DNA of 64,000 bases from Pseudomonas atagonensis. Lineage in GTDB: Bacteria; Pseudomonadota; Gammaproteobacteria; Pseudomonadales; Pseudomonadaceae. The translations under genes and the position numbers were made by a program. Position 1 is the stretch's first letter, and each line of letters opens with the position of its first letter. Under the pieces are notes generated by a model. The model was not told the DNA's origin. It saw only the letters and a program-made list of their open reading frames with translations, and did not search any database. The stretch lies in NCBI RefSeq assembly GCF_011369485.1, contig NZ_VXCA01000031.1:20486-84485 (forward strand), read 5' to 3'. Below are positions 34,043 to 43,700 of the stretch, piece after piece.

Positions 34043-35509
34043 ATGACCGCCTCTGAAAAAGCCCCGCGCAACAACGACCTGATCTACGGCCTCAACGACC
34101 GCCCGCACCTCACGGCGACGGTGTTTGCCGCCCTGCAACACGTGCTGGCGAGCTTCGTCGGCATCATCACTCCGACTCTGATCATGGGCGGCGCCCTCGG
34201 CTTGCACAGCGAAATCCCCTACCTGATCAGCATGGCGCTGTTCGTCTCCGGCCTCGGCACGTTCGTCCAGGCCAAACGATTCGGACCGGTGGGTTCGGGG
34301 CTTTTATGCCTGCAGGGCACCAGTTTTTCCTTCATCAGCGTGATTCTCAGCGCCGGTTTCATGGTCAAGGCCAGGGGTGGCGGCACCGATGAAATCCTCT
34401 CGACGATTTTTGGCGTGTGCTTTTTCGCCGCGTTCATCGAGGTCGTGCTGAGCCAGTTCATTGGCAAATTGCGCATGCTGATCACGCCCGTGGTCACCGG
34501 CACGATCATCACGCTGATGGGCCTGTCGCTGATCAAAGTGGCGATGACCGACATTGCCGGCGGCTTCGGCGCGGCGGATCTGGGCGCGGCCAGCCATGTA
34601 TTTCTGGCCGCACTGGTGATCGGCACCATCGTTGTGCTGAACCGCGTTGACGTGCCGTTCCTGCGGCTGGGCGCGATTGTCATCGGCCTGACCCTGGGCT
34701 ATGTGGTGGCGTGGCTGATGGGCACTGTCGATTTCGCTTCGATGCCCGAAGTGCCGCTGGTCAGCGTGCCAGTGCCGTTCAAGTACGGCTTTAACTTCGA
34801 CTGGGTGGCGTTCGTGCCGGTGGCGGTGATTTTCCTCGTGTCACCGCTGGAAGCTGCCGGAGACCTGACCGCCAACTCGATGATTTCCCGGCAACCGGTC
34901 AAAGGCCCGCTGTACATCCGCCGGATCAAATCCGGTTTGTTGGCCGATGGCCTCAACTCGGCGATGGCGGCGGTGTTCAACAGCATGCCAATGGTCACCT
35001 TCGCGCAAAACAATGGCGTGATTCAGCTCACCGGTGTAGCCAGCCGTTACGTGGCCTTCTTCATCGCCGGTCTGTTGGTGCTGCTGGGGCTGTTCCCGAT
35101 GATCGGCGCGGTGCTGCAACTGATGCCGAAACCGGTGCTGGGCGGCGCCGAACTGGTGATGTTCGGTACGGTGGCCGTGGCCGGGATCAAGATCCTCGCC
35201 GAGGCCGGTCTGCATCGGCGCAACATGCTCATCGTCGCCATCTCGCTCGGCATGGGCCTGGGCATCGCCGCCGTGCCGGAAGTGCTGCGCGAGCTGCCGC
35301 AAGCGCTGCGCAACATCTTCGAATCGCCGATCACCGTCGGTGCCTTGTGCGCTATCGTGCTGAATATCTTCTTGCCGGAAGAATTCATCGAGCTTGAAGA
35401 AGACGATTTCGACCCTGAAGCTTCTATTCTTCAGGTCATGGAAAACCCCGATGTGCCGGCCAAAGCTGAACCTGCCACAGCGGCGGCGGTCGCACAGTTG
35501 AACCGTTAA
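34043..35509 (+). CDS. NCS2 family xanthine/uric acid permease
   Basis: Nucleobase:cation symporter-2 of 488 residues with 14 membrane segments. Family landmarks are LNDRPHLTATVFAALQHVLASFVGIITP, FGPVGSGLLCLQGTSFSF with the QGTSFSF carrier motif, VVTGTIITLMGLSLI, PLEAAGDLTAN with its key Glu, and the NQxGV-like FAQNNGVIQLTGVASRYV. These fit XanP/UacT-type purine transporters, and substrates such as xanthine or urate are likely. The C-terminal tail is acidic (EFIELEEDDFDPEAS). No purine catabolic gene is adjacent. Its own terminator follows. Confidence 0.9.
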   Translation: MTASEKAPRNNDLIYGLNDRPHLTATVFAALQHVLASFVGIITPTLIMGGALGLHSEIPYLISMALFVSGLGTFVQAKRFGPVGSGLLCLQGTSFSFISVILSAGFMVKARGGGTDEILSTIFGVCFFAAFIEVVLSQFIGKLRMLITPVVTGTIITLMGLSLIKVAMTDIAGGFGAADLGAASHVFLAALVIGTIVVLNRVDVPFLRLGAIVIGLTLGYVVAWLMGTVDFASMPEVPLVSVPVPFKYGFNFDWVAFVPVAVIFLVSPLEAAGDLTANSMISRQPVKGPLYIRRIKSGLLADGLNSAMAAVFNSMPMVTFAQNNGVIQLTGVASRYVAFFIAGLLVLLGLFPMIGAVLQLMPKPVLGGAELVMFGTVAVAGIKILAEAGLHRRNMLIVAISLGMGLGIAAVPEVLRELPQALRNIFESPITVGALCAIVLNIFLPEEFIELEEDDFDPEASILQVMENPDVPAKAEPATAAAVAQLNR

Positions 35510-35523
35510 AACGCTGCGCCTGC

Positions 35524-35561
35524 AAAAAAGGGCTGCACCGGCAACGGTTCAGCCCTTTTTT
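35524..35561 (+). terminator. terminator after the NCS2 gene
   Basis: AAAAAAGGGCTG pairs with CAGCCCTTTTTT across 14 bases, with A and T runs. It ends just 16 bases before the start codon of the next gene in the same direction. Confidence 0.9.
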
Positions 35562-35576
35562 GTCGAGAGCCTGTTT

Positions 35577-36050
35577 ATGCGCCGCGTCCACGCCGTCATC
35601 CTGTCCCTGCTCCTGCTGTCCCTCAGCGCCTGCGCGCTGTTTCCCAATCGCGATCCGGTCAACATCAACGTGGTCGGCCTCGAACCATTGCCCAGCCAGG
35701 ATCTGGAAGTGCGCTTCGCCATCAAGCTCCGCGTGCAGAACCCCAACGAAACCGCCATTGACTACAACGGCATTGCCCTGGACCTTGAGGTCAACGGCCA
35801 CTCACTGGCCTCGGGCGTGAGCGATCAGAGCGGCTCGATCCCGCGTTTTTCCGAAACCATTGTCAGCGTGCCGGTCAGCGTTTCCGCGTTCTCGGTGCTG
35901 CGCCAGACCCTCGGCCTGGGCCAGACCCAAACCCTCGACAACCTGCCTTACGTGCTGCGCGGCAAACTCGCCGGCGGCCTGTTCGGCACCATGCGCTTCG
36001 TCGACAGCGGCAAACTGAGCCTGCCCAAAGCCAGTGCCGCGACCTGGTAA
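35577..36050 (+). CDS. LEA type 2 (WHy domain) lipoprotein
   Basis: Lipoprotein of 157 residues with lipobox LSLSAC at about 14-19, followed by a single WHy/LEA14-like beta-sandwich: LEVRFAIKLRVQNPNETAIDYNGIALDLEVNG is the core signature, with a strand FSVLRQ and a GKLSLPK end. In plants such domains relate to water stress; in bacteria they are envelope lipoproteins of unknown role, commonly found in Pseudomonas. The residue after Cys is Ala, so outer-membrane sorting is expected. A terminator ends only 16 bases upstream, so expression needs read-through or a promoter overlapping that hairpin. Confidence 0.9.
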   Translation: MRRVHAVILSLLLLSLSACALFPNRDPVNINVVGLEPLPSQDLEVRFAIKLRVQNPNETAIDYNGIALDLEVNGHSLASGVSDQSGSIPRFSETIVSVPVSVSAFSVLRQTLGLGQTQTLDNLPYVLRGKLAGGLFGTMRFVDSGKLSLPKASAATW

Positions 36051-36103
36051 AAATGCGTTAGCCTGCCTCGTTTATCTAAGACATTCATGGAGGCTGCAGG
36101 TTT

Positions 36104-36649
36104 ATGGAAGACACACCCACGCTGTACACCGAACGGCTGATCCTGCGCGCGTTGGAGCTGGCCGATGCCGAGGCCGTCCAGCAACAGTTCGCACACTGGG
36201 AAGTGGTGCGTTATCTGAATGCCGCCGTGCCGTGGCCATATCCGGAGGATGGCGCCCTCACCTACCTGCGTGATGTGGCGTTGCCGGCGGTGGCGGCCGG
36301 CAAGGAATGGCACTGGTCGATTCGCCTGAAAACCGCGCCGCAGCAATTGATCGGCAATATCAGCCTGATGGATCAACCGGACAACAACCGAGGGCTCTGG
36401 CTCGCGCCGGCCTGGCAAGGCCAAGGGTTGATGAGCGAAGCCTGCGCGGTGGTGACAGACTACTGGTTTGTAACATTGGCCCGCCCGGTGATGCGCGTAC
36501 CGAAAGCGGCGCCGAATATTGGCTCGCGCCGCCTCTCCGAACGCGCCGGGATGCGCCTGATTCGCAGCGATGATGACGATTTTGTGGGTGGGCGCTTCGC
36601 CCGGGACATTTGGGAAATCACCCGCGAGGAATGGCTGCAACGCGGCTGA
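36104..36649 (+). CDS. RimJ/RimL-type GNAT acetyltransferase
   Basis: Acetyltransferase of 181 residues of the RimJ/RimL/YdaF subgroup. It opens with TLYTERLILRALELADAEAV, has WSIRLKTAPQQLIGNISLMDQ as the central strands, the acetyl-CoA loop LAPAWQGQGLMSEA and the terminal WEITREEW. Substrates may be a protein N-terminus or a small amine. AGGCTGCAGG precedes the ATG. It lies 53 bases after the LEA-type gene and may be co-transcribed. A REP pair follows. Confidence 0.88.
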   Translation: MEDTPTLYTERLILRALELADAEAVQQQFAHWEVVRYLNAAVPWPYPEDGALTYLRDVALPAVAAGKEWHWSIRLKTAPQQLIGNISLMDQPDNNRGLWLAPAWQGQGLMSEACAVVTDYWFVTLARPVMRVPKAAPNIGSRRLSERAGMRLIRSDDDDFVGGRFARDIWEITREEWLQRG

Positions 36650-36670
36650 TCCCTGACAGCATAAATCCCT

Positions 36671-36760
36671 TGTGGGATCGGGCTTGCTTGCGAAGGCGGT
36701 GTGTCAGTCAACATCATCGTCAACTGCGCCAGCGCTTTCGCGAGCAAGCCCGCTCCCACA
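36671..36760. repeat. Pseudomonas REP pair (inverted)
   Basis: Arms of the GTGGGAGCGGGCTTGCTCGC family. The left arm carries two changes (GGATCGGG, TTGCTTGC). Positioned between convergent GNAT and nitrilase genes. Confidence 0.9.
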
Positions 36761-36781
36761 GGTTCTATGTCAGTCCACACA

Positions 36782-37705
36782 TCATGCGCTGAAGCGCACA
36801 CCCGGTTTCGCCCGCTCATCTACGCTCAGCTCGAACACATCCGGCCGCGCATAGTGGCCGACCACGTCGTAGTCATACCGCGCGCGCACCAGTTCATCCG
36901 TGTCGATTTCAGCCGTGAGCAAACCCGCCTCGCCACGCAGCGGCCCGGCAAGGACGTCGCCCATCGGGCCGACAATTACGCTGCCACCGGCAATCAACGG
37001 CCGATCTCCCGGCCAGTTGGCAATCTCCACACCCAGTTCATTCGGCGAGGCCTGCACCTGACAGGCGCTGACGACGAAACAGCGACCTTCGTGCGCAATG
37101 TGGCGCATCGTCACCTGCCACATCTCGCGCTCATCCACTGTCGGCGCGCACCAAACCTCGATGCCCTTGGCGTACATCGCCGTGCGCAGCAGCGGCATCA
37201 TGTTTTCCCAGCAGACCACTGCGCCGAGTTTGCCGACCTGTGTGTCCAGCACTGGCAGCGTCGAACCATCGCCCTTGCCCCAGATCAGCCGTTCGGTGCC
37301 GGTCGGCATCAGCTTGCGGTGCCTGGCGACCAGTCCGGCCTGCGGATCGAAATACAGCGCCGTGCAATACAGCGTGCTGCCTGAGCGCTCGATGACGCCG
37401 ATGACCAGATTGGCTCCGGTGCGGGCCGACAACCCGGCCAGCGCCTCGGTCTCCGCGCCCGGCACATCAATGGCGTTGGCAAAATAACGCGCAAACGCCT
37501 CGCGGCCTTCCGGCAAGCGATAACCCAGTTGCGTGCCAAAGCTCTCGCCTTTCGGGTAACCACCGAGCAAGGCCTCGGGCATCACCACCAGCGCTGCGCC
37601 GGATGCGCTGATCGCCGCTTCCCAGCTGAGGATCTGCTCCAGGGTTTCACCTTTGCCGCCGGGCAAGGCACCGATTTGCAGGGCAGCAACAATTGATTTA
37701 GGCAT
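36782..37705 (-). CDS. nitrilase
   Basis: Carbon-nitrogen hydrolase of 307 residues. The Glu-Lys-Cys triad is plain: Glu44 in VMPEALLGGY, Lys131 in RHRKLMPT and Cys165 in GAVVCWENMMPLLR. The CWENMMP motif is that of true nitrilases that turn organic nitriles into acids and ammonia, rather than amidases or cyanide dihydratases. I start at the ATG after AGGAG; a GTG three codons upstream also lies in frame. It is divergent from a LysR gene, its probable regulator. The natural substrate may be a plant-derived nitrile. Confidence 0.92.
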   Translation of the reverse strand: MPKSIVAALQIGALPGGKGETLEQILSWEAAISASGAALVVMPEALLGGYPKGESFGTQLGYRLPEGREAFARYFANAIDVPGAETEALAGLSARTGANLVIGVIERSGSTLYCTALYFDPQAGLVARHRKLMPTGTERLIWGKGDGSTLPVLDTQVGKLGAVVCWENMMPLLRTAMYAKGIEVWCAPTVDEREMWQVTMRHIAHEGRCFVVSACQVQASPNELGVEIANWPGDRPLIAGGSVIVGPMGDVLAGPLRGEAGLLTAEIDTDELVRARYDYDVVGHYARPDVFELSVDERAKPGVRFSA

Positions 37706-37754
37706 CGTGATCACTCCTTCAGGTTTCGAGGTTGCTGATTCTCCGGTGCCACGC

Positions 37755-37776
37755 GATCATGAATAAAGCCCTGATC
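37755..37776. promoter_or_regulatory. candidate LysR operator, nitrilase promoter region
   Basis: GATCA and TGATC form an inverted repeat with a 12-base centre, in the 84-base divergent spacer. A second TGATCAC lies beside the nitrilase start. The spacing resembles a T-N11-A LysR site. Confidence 0.35.
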
Positions 37777-37789
37777 ACTGCTGAATGAT

Positions 37790-38704
37790 ATGAACCAAAT
37801 GAATATCGCCACGGTCGACCTCAACCTGTTGAAAGTCTTCGAAGCCCTGCACGAAGAGTCCAGCGCCAGCCGCGCGGCGCTGCGTCTGGGCTTGACCCAA
37901 TCGGCAGTCAGCGCGGCGTTGCGCCGTTTGCGCGAGGTGTATGGCGATCAATTGTTCGTGCGTACGGGCCGTGGACTCGCGCCAACGCTCAAGGCAAACC
38001 AGCTTAAACCGGTGGTGAGCGAAGCCTTGAACAAGTGCCGGCAGAGTCTGGCCATGGTCGACCCGGCGGCTCAGCTGTATGACGGCCGCTCGGTGACGGT
38101 GGGCATGTCGGATGATTTCGAGATTGCCTACGGCCGGCGCCTGATCGAGCAGATCGCCGAAACTGCGCCCAAGCTGCGGCTGATTTTCCGCCAGACCCAC
38201 AGTCAGATCGTCGCCCGCGCATTGATGGAACGCAGCATTGATCTGGCGATTACCGCCGGCGGTTTTGCCGAACGCCTGCTCAGCCGTCAGGTGTTGGGTG
38301 AAGGGGGTTACGCCTGCCTGGTCGATCCGGCGAGCCTTGTGCCGGGTCAGCAGCAGATCAGCCTTGAGGCGTTTGTCGCGCGGGAACACATTCTGGTGTC
38401 GTCCGGGGGATTTATCGGGATCACCGATGAAGGGTTGGCCGCGCTGGGCCTGAGCCGCCGGGTATGTGCCTCGACCACGCATTTTGCGGCGCTGCCGTAT
38501 CTGCTCAAGGGCAGTCAGGCAGTGGCGACCATTCCGGCGCATGCCGCCGAAAGCATCGCCGCGCTCAGCGGTCTGGCCCTGCTGCCCTGCCCGCTGGCGC
38601 TGCCGCGTTACCCGATCGAACTGGGTTGGCGCACCAGCACGCAACTCGACCCGGTAGTGGTAAAAGTCCGCGAAGCGATTGCCGCGAGTTTCACCCGCGA
38701 CTAA
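37790..38704 (+). CDS. LysR-family regulator divergent from nitrilase
   Basis: LysR-type regulator of 304 residues. The N-terminal VDLNLLKVFEALHEESSASRAALRLGLTQSAVSAALRRLRE is typical of the NodD/PcpR/LeuO branch of the family. The effector domain contains RSVTVGMSDDFEIAYGRRL and SIDLAITAGGF. A start at the first ATG is used; another ATG lies three codons on. It probably controls the divergent nitrilase gene. The gene ends 7 bases from the convergent small gene. Confidence 0.9.
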   Translation: MNQMNIATVDLNLLKVFEALHEESSASRAALRLGLTQSAVSAALRRLREVYGDQLFVRTGRGLAPTLKANQLKPVVSEALNKCRQSLAMVDPAAQLYDGRSVTVGMSDDFEIAYGRRLIEQIAETAPKLRLIFRQTHSQIVARALMERSIDLAITAGGFAERLLSRQVLGEGGYACLVDPASLVPGQQQISLEAFVAREHILVSSGGFIGITDEGLAALGLSRRVCASTTHFAALPYLLKGSQAVATIPAHAAESIAALSGLALLPCPLALPRYPIELGWRTSTQLDPVVVKVREAIAASFTRD

Positions 38705-38711
38705 CGAGGAT

Positions 38712-38966
38712 TTACTTGTTCGCTGCCATCAGGCGATTGACTTCACTGCGCACCATGTTGGCGAACTCCGGCGGTGACATGCCGTCCAGCTCGGCGCGAA
38801 CCCATTCAGCCCACTTGCCTTTGCGCTTGCCGCGCTCGCCGAACAGACGCGCGGCTTCACCTTTGGCTTTGCCCAGATTGTTCTGCCAGAGTTCGAACAG
38901 ACGGGATTTCTCGTCTTCCAGCGCGGCGCGCTCTGCGAGGGATTTGTCGGCCAGATTGAAACTCAT
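38712..38966 (-). CDS. small conserved protein, unknown
   Basis: Charged helical cytoplasmic protein of 84 residues. It is rich in Lys, Arg and Glu (AALEDEKSRLFELWQNNLGKAKGEAARLFGERGKRKGKWAEWV) and ends in a short helix NMVRSEVNRLMAANK. There is no cysteine, signal or membrane segment. The composition suggests an RNA- or DNA-associated or stress protein, but no family is recognised. It has its own upstream region shared with the divergent DUF883 gene. Confidence 0.65.
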   Translation of the reverse strand: MSFNLADKSLAERAALEDEKSRLFELWQNNLGKAKGEAARLFGERGKRKGKWAEWVRAELDGMSPPEFANMVRSEVNRLMAANK

Positions 38967-39120
38967 GGGGAATTATCCTGCTGCGTAAAATGGCGACATC
39001 TTACACGCTCGACGGAAATCTCCGGCGCAGGTTTTTGCCCATGACCTAAATTCAGTGCAACTTTTTACAAAGCGCCGCACTCCATTGATCACTGTCCATT
39101 CACCTGCAAGGAGTCACCCA

Positions 39121-39438
39121 ATGGCCCGCAAATCCGCCGTGCAATCCGCCGAAGACCAAATCAAGGATCAAGCCTTCAGCGAACTTCAGGCCCTGATCGA
39201 AGAGTCGGACAAACTGCTCAAGAGCAGCGCCTCGCTGGTAGGCGAGGAAGCCGAAACCCTGCGCGGACAAATCGCCCTGAAACTGCAGCAGGCACTGGAC
39301 TCGGTATCGAGCGTGCGCGACCGTACCAAACCGGCCGTCGACGCCACTGAAAGCTACATCGGCGGCCACCCATGGCAGACCGTGGCAATTTCCGCAGGTT
39401 TCGGCCTGGTTGTCGGCTTGTTGCTTGGCCGTCGTTAA
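39121..39438 (+). CDS. DUF883 (ElaB/YqjD) ribosome-associated membrane protein
   Basis: Protein of 105 residues with a long amphipathic helical N-terminal part (AEDQIKDQAFSELQALIEESDKLL, SASLVGEEAETLRGQIALKLQQAL) and the hallmark C-terminus YIGGHPWQTVAISAGFGLVVGLLLGRR, a single tail-anchor helix. ElaB/YqjD proteins tether ribosomes to the inner membrane in stationary phase. CAAGGAG precedes the ATG. It is monocistronic with a strong terminator. Confidence 0.93.
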   Translation: MARKSAVQSAEDQIKDQAFSELQALIEESDKLLKSSASLVGEEAETLRGQIALKLQQALDSVSSVRDRTKPAVDATESYIGGHPWQTVAISAGFGLVVGLLLGRR

Positions 39439-39451
39439 ACGTTACCCCATG

Positions 39452-39480
39452 AAAAAGGCGAGCCACTGGCTCGCCTTTTT
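39452..39480. terminator. bidirectional terminator, DUF883 and dpkA genes
   Basis: AAAAAGGCGAGCC-ACT-GGCTCGCCTTTTT is a perfect 13-bp stem between convergent genes. Confidence 0.92.
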
Positions 39481-39499
39481 TGTGCCGCTAAAACGCTTC

Positions 39500-40534
39500 T
39501 TAACCGATCAGTTCGCGTAACTGACCCAGCGTCTGTTCATCCAGCACGATGCCTTCGGCCAATGATCTGGCCCTCTGCAAATGCCGGCGATCACCCGGCA
39601 AGCGTTTGAGCCCAACGGCGTGCATCTGCCGTACAAGCTCCTGACTGCGCTCGGCGAAACTCTGCCCGGCAGCCTTGCTCGGGTCGATCACGATCAGTAA
39701 CTGGCCGGTCCAAGGCGTTTTCGCCCCCGGATGATTCGACCAATCGAATTCAAACGAAAAATTCCCGCCCGTCAATGCCGCCGCCAGCAACTCGACCATC
39801 ATCGACAGCGCCGAGCCCTTGTGGCCGCCAAATGGCAGGAGTGCCCCGCCCTCGAGAATCGCCTTGGGATCCTGGGTCGGCTGGCCGAGGCTGTCGACGC
39901 CTGTGCCCGGCGGCACGCGTTCACCTTTGCGGGCAGCAATCTGCACATCGCCGTGCGCCAGGGCACTGGTCGCCAGATCAAATACGATTGGTGCGCCTCC
40001 GGCCCGGGGCGCGGCGAAAGCAATCGGGTTGGTGCCGAACAGTGGCCGATCGGCGCCATGGGGCACCACGCAGGTCATGCTGTTGACCACGCTGAGCGCC
40101 ACCAGACCTTCCTCGGCGAACGGTTCGACATCGGGCCACAGCGCGGCAAAGTGATGGGAATTGCGGATCGCCAACACGGCGATGCCCGCTGCGCGCGCCT
40201 TCTCCACCAGCAACGGGCGCGCCGCCGCCAGGGCCGGTTGGGCAAAGCCGTTGCCGGCATCGACCCGCACAAACCCCGACGCCACGTCTTCGACCCGGGG
40301 CACGGCGTGGCCGTTGACCCAACCGCTCTTGAGCGTCGACACGTACCCGGGAATGCGAAAGACCCCGTGACTGTGAGCGCCATCGCGCTCGGCGGCGGCG
40401 CAGTTGGCCGCCAGCACCCGGGCGACTTCGCTGGAAGTGCCGTGGCGCAGAAAGATTGTTTCGAGGAGCTGCGTCAGCGCATCGAGTGAAAACGACGGCG
40501 AGGCAGCAGGCACATGATCGTGTGGCGCAGACAT
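39500..40534 (-). CDS. dpkA: delta-1-piperideine-2-carboxylate / pyrroline-2-carboxylate reductase
   Basis: NADPH-dependent imine reductase of 344 residues in the Ldh2/malate dehydrogenase-like family. It reduces piperideine-2-carboxylate to L-pipecolate in D-lysine breakdown and pyrroline-2-carboxylate to L-proline in hydroxyproline and D-proline metabolism. It matches Pseudomonas DpkA in NCAAAERDGAHSHGVFRIPGY (with the catalytic His), NSHHFAALWPDVEPFAEEG, VVPHGADRPLFGTNPIAFA and LLPFGGHKGSALSMMVELLA. The chosen ATG follows the usual MSAPxxx start. It stands alone, so the substrate actually used in this strain is not shown by context. Confidence 0.88.
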   Translation of the reverse strand: MSAPHDHVPAASPSFSLDALTQLLETIFLRHGTSSEVARVLAANCAAAERDGAHSHGVFRIPGYVSTLKSGWVNGHAVPRVEDVASGFVRVDAGNGFAQPALAAARPLLVEKARAAGIAVLAIRNSHHFAALWPDVEPFAEEGLVALSVVNSMTCVVPHGADRPLFGTNPIAFAAPRAGGAPIVFDLATSALAHGDVQIAARKGERVPPGTGVDSLGQPTQDPKAILEGGALLPFGGHKGSALSMMVELLAAALTGGNFSFEFDWSNHPGAKTPWTGQLLIVIDPSKAAGQSFAERSQELVRQMHAVGLKRLPGDRRHLQRARSLAEGIVLDEQTLGQLRELIG

Positions 40535-40729
40535 CTGAAGCTCCAGAATGATTATTGGAGGGAACAACAGCGTACGAACAACTCGCGCCCCGATTAACCA
40601 TGCCGGGGCCGGTGACTGTCAACCCCGCAACACCCGGTAATGCCTTCGCGGGCAAGCGATAACTATGTACCCCCTCGGAGACGGCGCTGACTTTTAGTCT
40701 TGCGGTTCCGCCCTAACCGAGACTCGAAC

Positions 40730-43700
40730 ATGTCTGAACCCGCCGCCCCGCTGCTGTTTGCGCCCGTCCTTAACGCCCCCGGGCTCTGGAAAGACCTCGG
40801 CAAAATCCATCATTTGTCGACCCGGGATTTCCAGTGGCTGCAGCATACGAAACTCGCCACCCACGCCCTGCGCAGCGCTCAAACGCCGCCCATGCTGACG
40901 CAGCGCATTGTCCTCAACGCCACGGGCCAGACTCCGGTGCCATTGGCCGGCAGTTTTCTGCTCAGTCATACACCGGATGACCCAGGGGTTGTGCTCTACA
41001 CCCCTTATGACGGAATCAAGAAATACGCCAGCCTTGAAACGATGCAGGCGAGCCTGCAAAAACGCTTGAATGATGCCGGCGAGGACGACGATTTGCTGGC
41101 GTTCCTGTCATTGTCCGAGCGCAAACAATGGGCCGCGTCGCAGGCTGTTCAGCTGACTTTTACAACCATTGAGGGCGACCTGTTCGACGACCAGAGCAGC
41201 GCCATTAAAAACGCTCAGCACTTGAACGCGCAGGCGATCATCAAGGAGTTCAAGCGACTGCCGGCGCTGGCCAGTCTTCTCGACCAAGCCCTGGCCGATT
41301 TGCTCAAAAGTGATTTTTCCAACTTGCCGAACGCCAACGTTCGTGTCGGTTTTTACCGCGAGGCGGATGCGAGCAGCGACGCCGCACCCGCCTCCGCCCG
41401 ACACTGGCTCGACTCAATGAGCCTGGGTGACGCCGTTCTACGGTTCTATCGCCACCAACGCTGGGTGCCCGACCACAAGCACGAGTTCTACGCATCGGGG
41501 TCAACGCCTGCAGGCGATCAGGCCACGTGGGAGCAGGTGGTCAAAACCGCCGCGAGCAAACTGCCCGCGTTGTTGTTCTGGCAACTCGAACAGTACTGGA
41601 ACGCACCCGGCGAGCTCGGCTCGCCGCGCCGCGCCATGTTCGCAAAGGCGTTGCAGGATCAGGCGCGCGCCGAACTGATGCTCAGGCGCGAAAGCCAGAT
41701 CATCGACGCCGATCAGTTCGAAACTCTGCATCAATTGCTGCGCCCCGCCACCCGTGCCGCTCGCCGCCCCACCATCGAAACCGTGCACCTGTGGGAGCAC
41801 CAGCCCAACGCGGTCGAGCTGGCCGGTTCGTTGATGATCAGCCACGCCAATGCGTATCTGTATACGCCTTTACAGGGCCTGCAAGTGCTCAAGGACTATC
41901 CGGATCTGAAGGACACCTTGTTGAGCAAATTCAGCGCTGCCGGGCATGAAGACGAACTCTACTCATTGCTGAGTCTGGAAGAGCGCCAGCGGTTTATCGG
42001 ATTTGACCGGCCGCATGTTTCCGGCGAAACGATATCCGGGGAGATTTTTCAGGTGCTGCTGGAAAAGATCATCACCAAGCAGCGCCAGAACATCGAGTAC
42101 GCCCTGCAGGTTTTCCGCCACAGCGACGGCGCGGTGGACATCCATGCATTGTTCGACAAGTCGCTGGACATCCGCCCGATGTTGCATGAACGCTTGAGCA
42201 GCGTGGAGGCTGACGGACGCTGGAGCACGCGACCGGTGTTCCACGGCGGCCAGTTGCCTTCCATGGTGCTGGCGGAAAAAGCGGCGGCGGCCGTGAAAAC
42301 CTACACCGATGTCGAGACGCCGCTGCTGAACGAATTCAGCAAACAACCGCTTGATACCGTGAGCGCACAACGCACTTATCTTGAGGCAATGAAACCGCGT
42401 CTGGCCCATGCCTTGTTTGTCGGCGTGCGCGGCGAAGCACGCTTTGCCACGCTTAGCGGCGTACTCAAAGAACGAGAGAACGCACTGGTCGAGACGGTCT
42501 TCAATGCCGACCTGGCGGCGCGCAACAACCGGGCTGCGCTCAACGGCTTCCTGCCGGACGTCTGGTCACTGACATTGGAATGTTCCGGTGAAAAAGTCCC
42601 GTTACCGCTCGCCCATTGCGTGCTGATTACCGAGCGCGGCGGCCTCGACAACCGGCACTCCGGGCAAGTGGTGTTGTGGACGCCAGCCGGCGGGCTGGAG
42701 GTATTCGACAACGTCAACCAGGCGCGGCGGTCCCTGAGTCGTCGGCTGCTGGACAGCGAACAACGCTTGGGCCTACTGGAAAATCTGGCGCCGAGCCAAC
42801 ATCATTTCCATCGGCGTTACACCTTGGGGCCTTTGCGCCTGATCGAGGGCAACGTCCTGCATGACCGCACCCAGTCAGCGATCGACCGGTTTCTTGATCG
42901 CTGCGAGCACTTGCGCAGCCGCGTCAATGACGCAACCCGAGTGCAAGCAGGCCTGAGCGCGCTGAGCAAGCAACTGATCGAGACCAACCTGCGTCGTGCA
43001 GCCGAATACTCCCGCGCCATTCATCGTCAGCAGACATTGCCGGCGTGGCTGGGAATGGCCTCACGCGAAGAGCAGCAGACCCACCTCGAACTGTTGGAGC
43101 AATGGGCCGAGAGTGTCATCGACGGCAAGGATTATCTGCACGGCATCAAACCTTTGACCGAGTACGTTGAAGCGACATTGAAGTCATTGCTCGACGCACG
43201 TTTCCCCGGGAGCAACCTCGACCCGCTACACATTACGATCACGCCCAACCTGGCATTGGCCGGGCCTGCAGGCAACCTCGCCGAATTTGCGCTCAATCAC
43301 GTCAACGTCGCACAGGGCACGGGTTTCACTGTCAGCTCGTCGAGCAAAACGGTGCTGCCGACCGGGCTGGATCAGCAAGCCGTCAGACAATTATTGCTGT
43401 CGCTGGCAATTCCCGCGACGTTCGTTAAAACCGTGGTTGATCTGCTGTCAGCCGATGACGCCGCCGGAAAAGCCAGTAAAGAGTGTTTCGTCCGCCAACT
43501 GCCCTGGCAACTGCTGCAACACGCACATGCCCTGAAATTGCAGCAACGGTTATCTGTCAATGGTTTCGATTTGATACGCCAGATACTGGACATGCCCGAT
43601 GGCCTCGCGCGGGCCAGCGTTGTCGGTGCTCATGCTCAGATTTATCCGCTGTCACTGATCAAGACTGTCGGCGCCGCTGCCGTTGAAGCACTCGGTTTGT

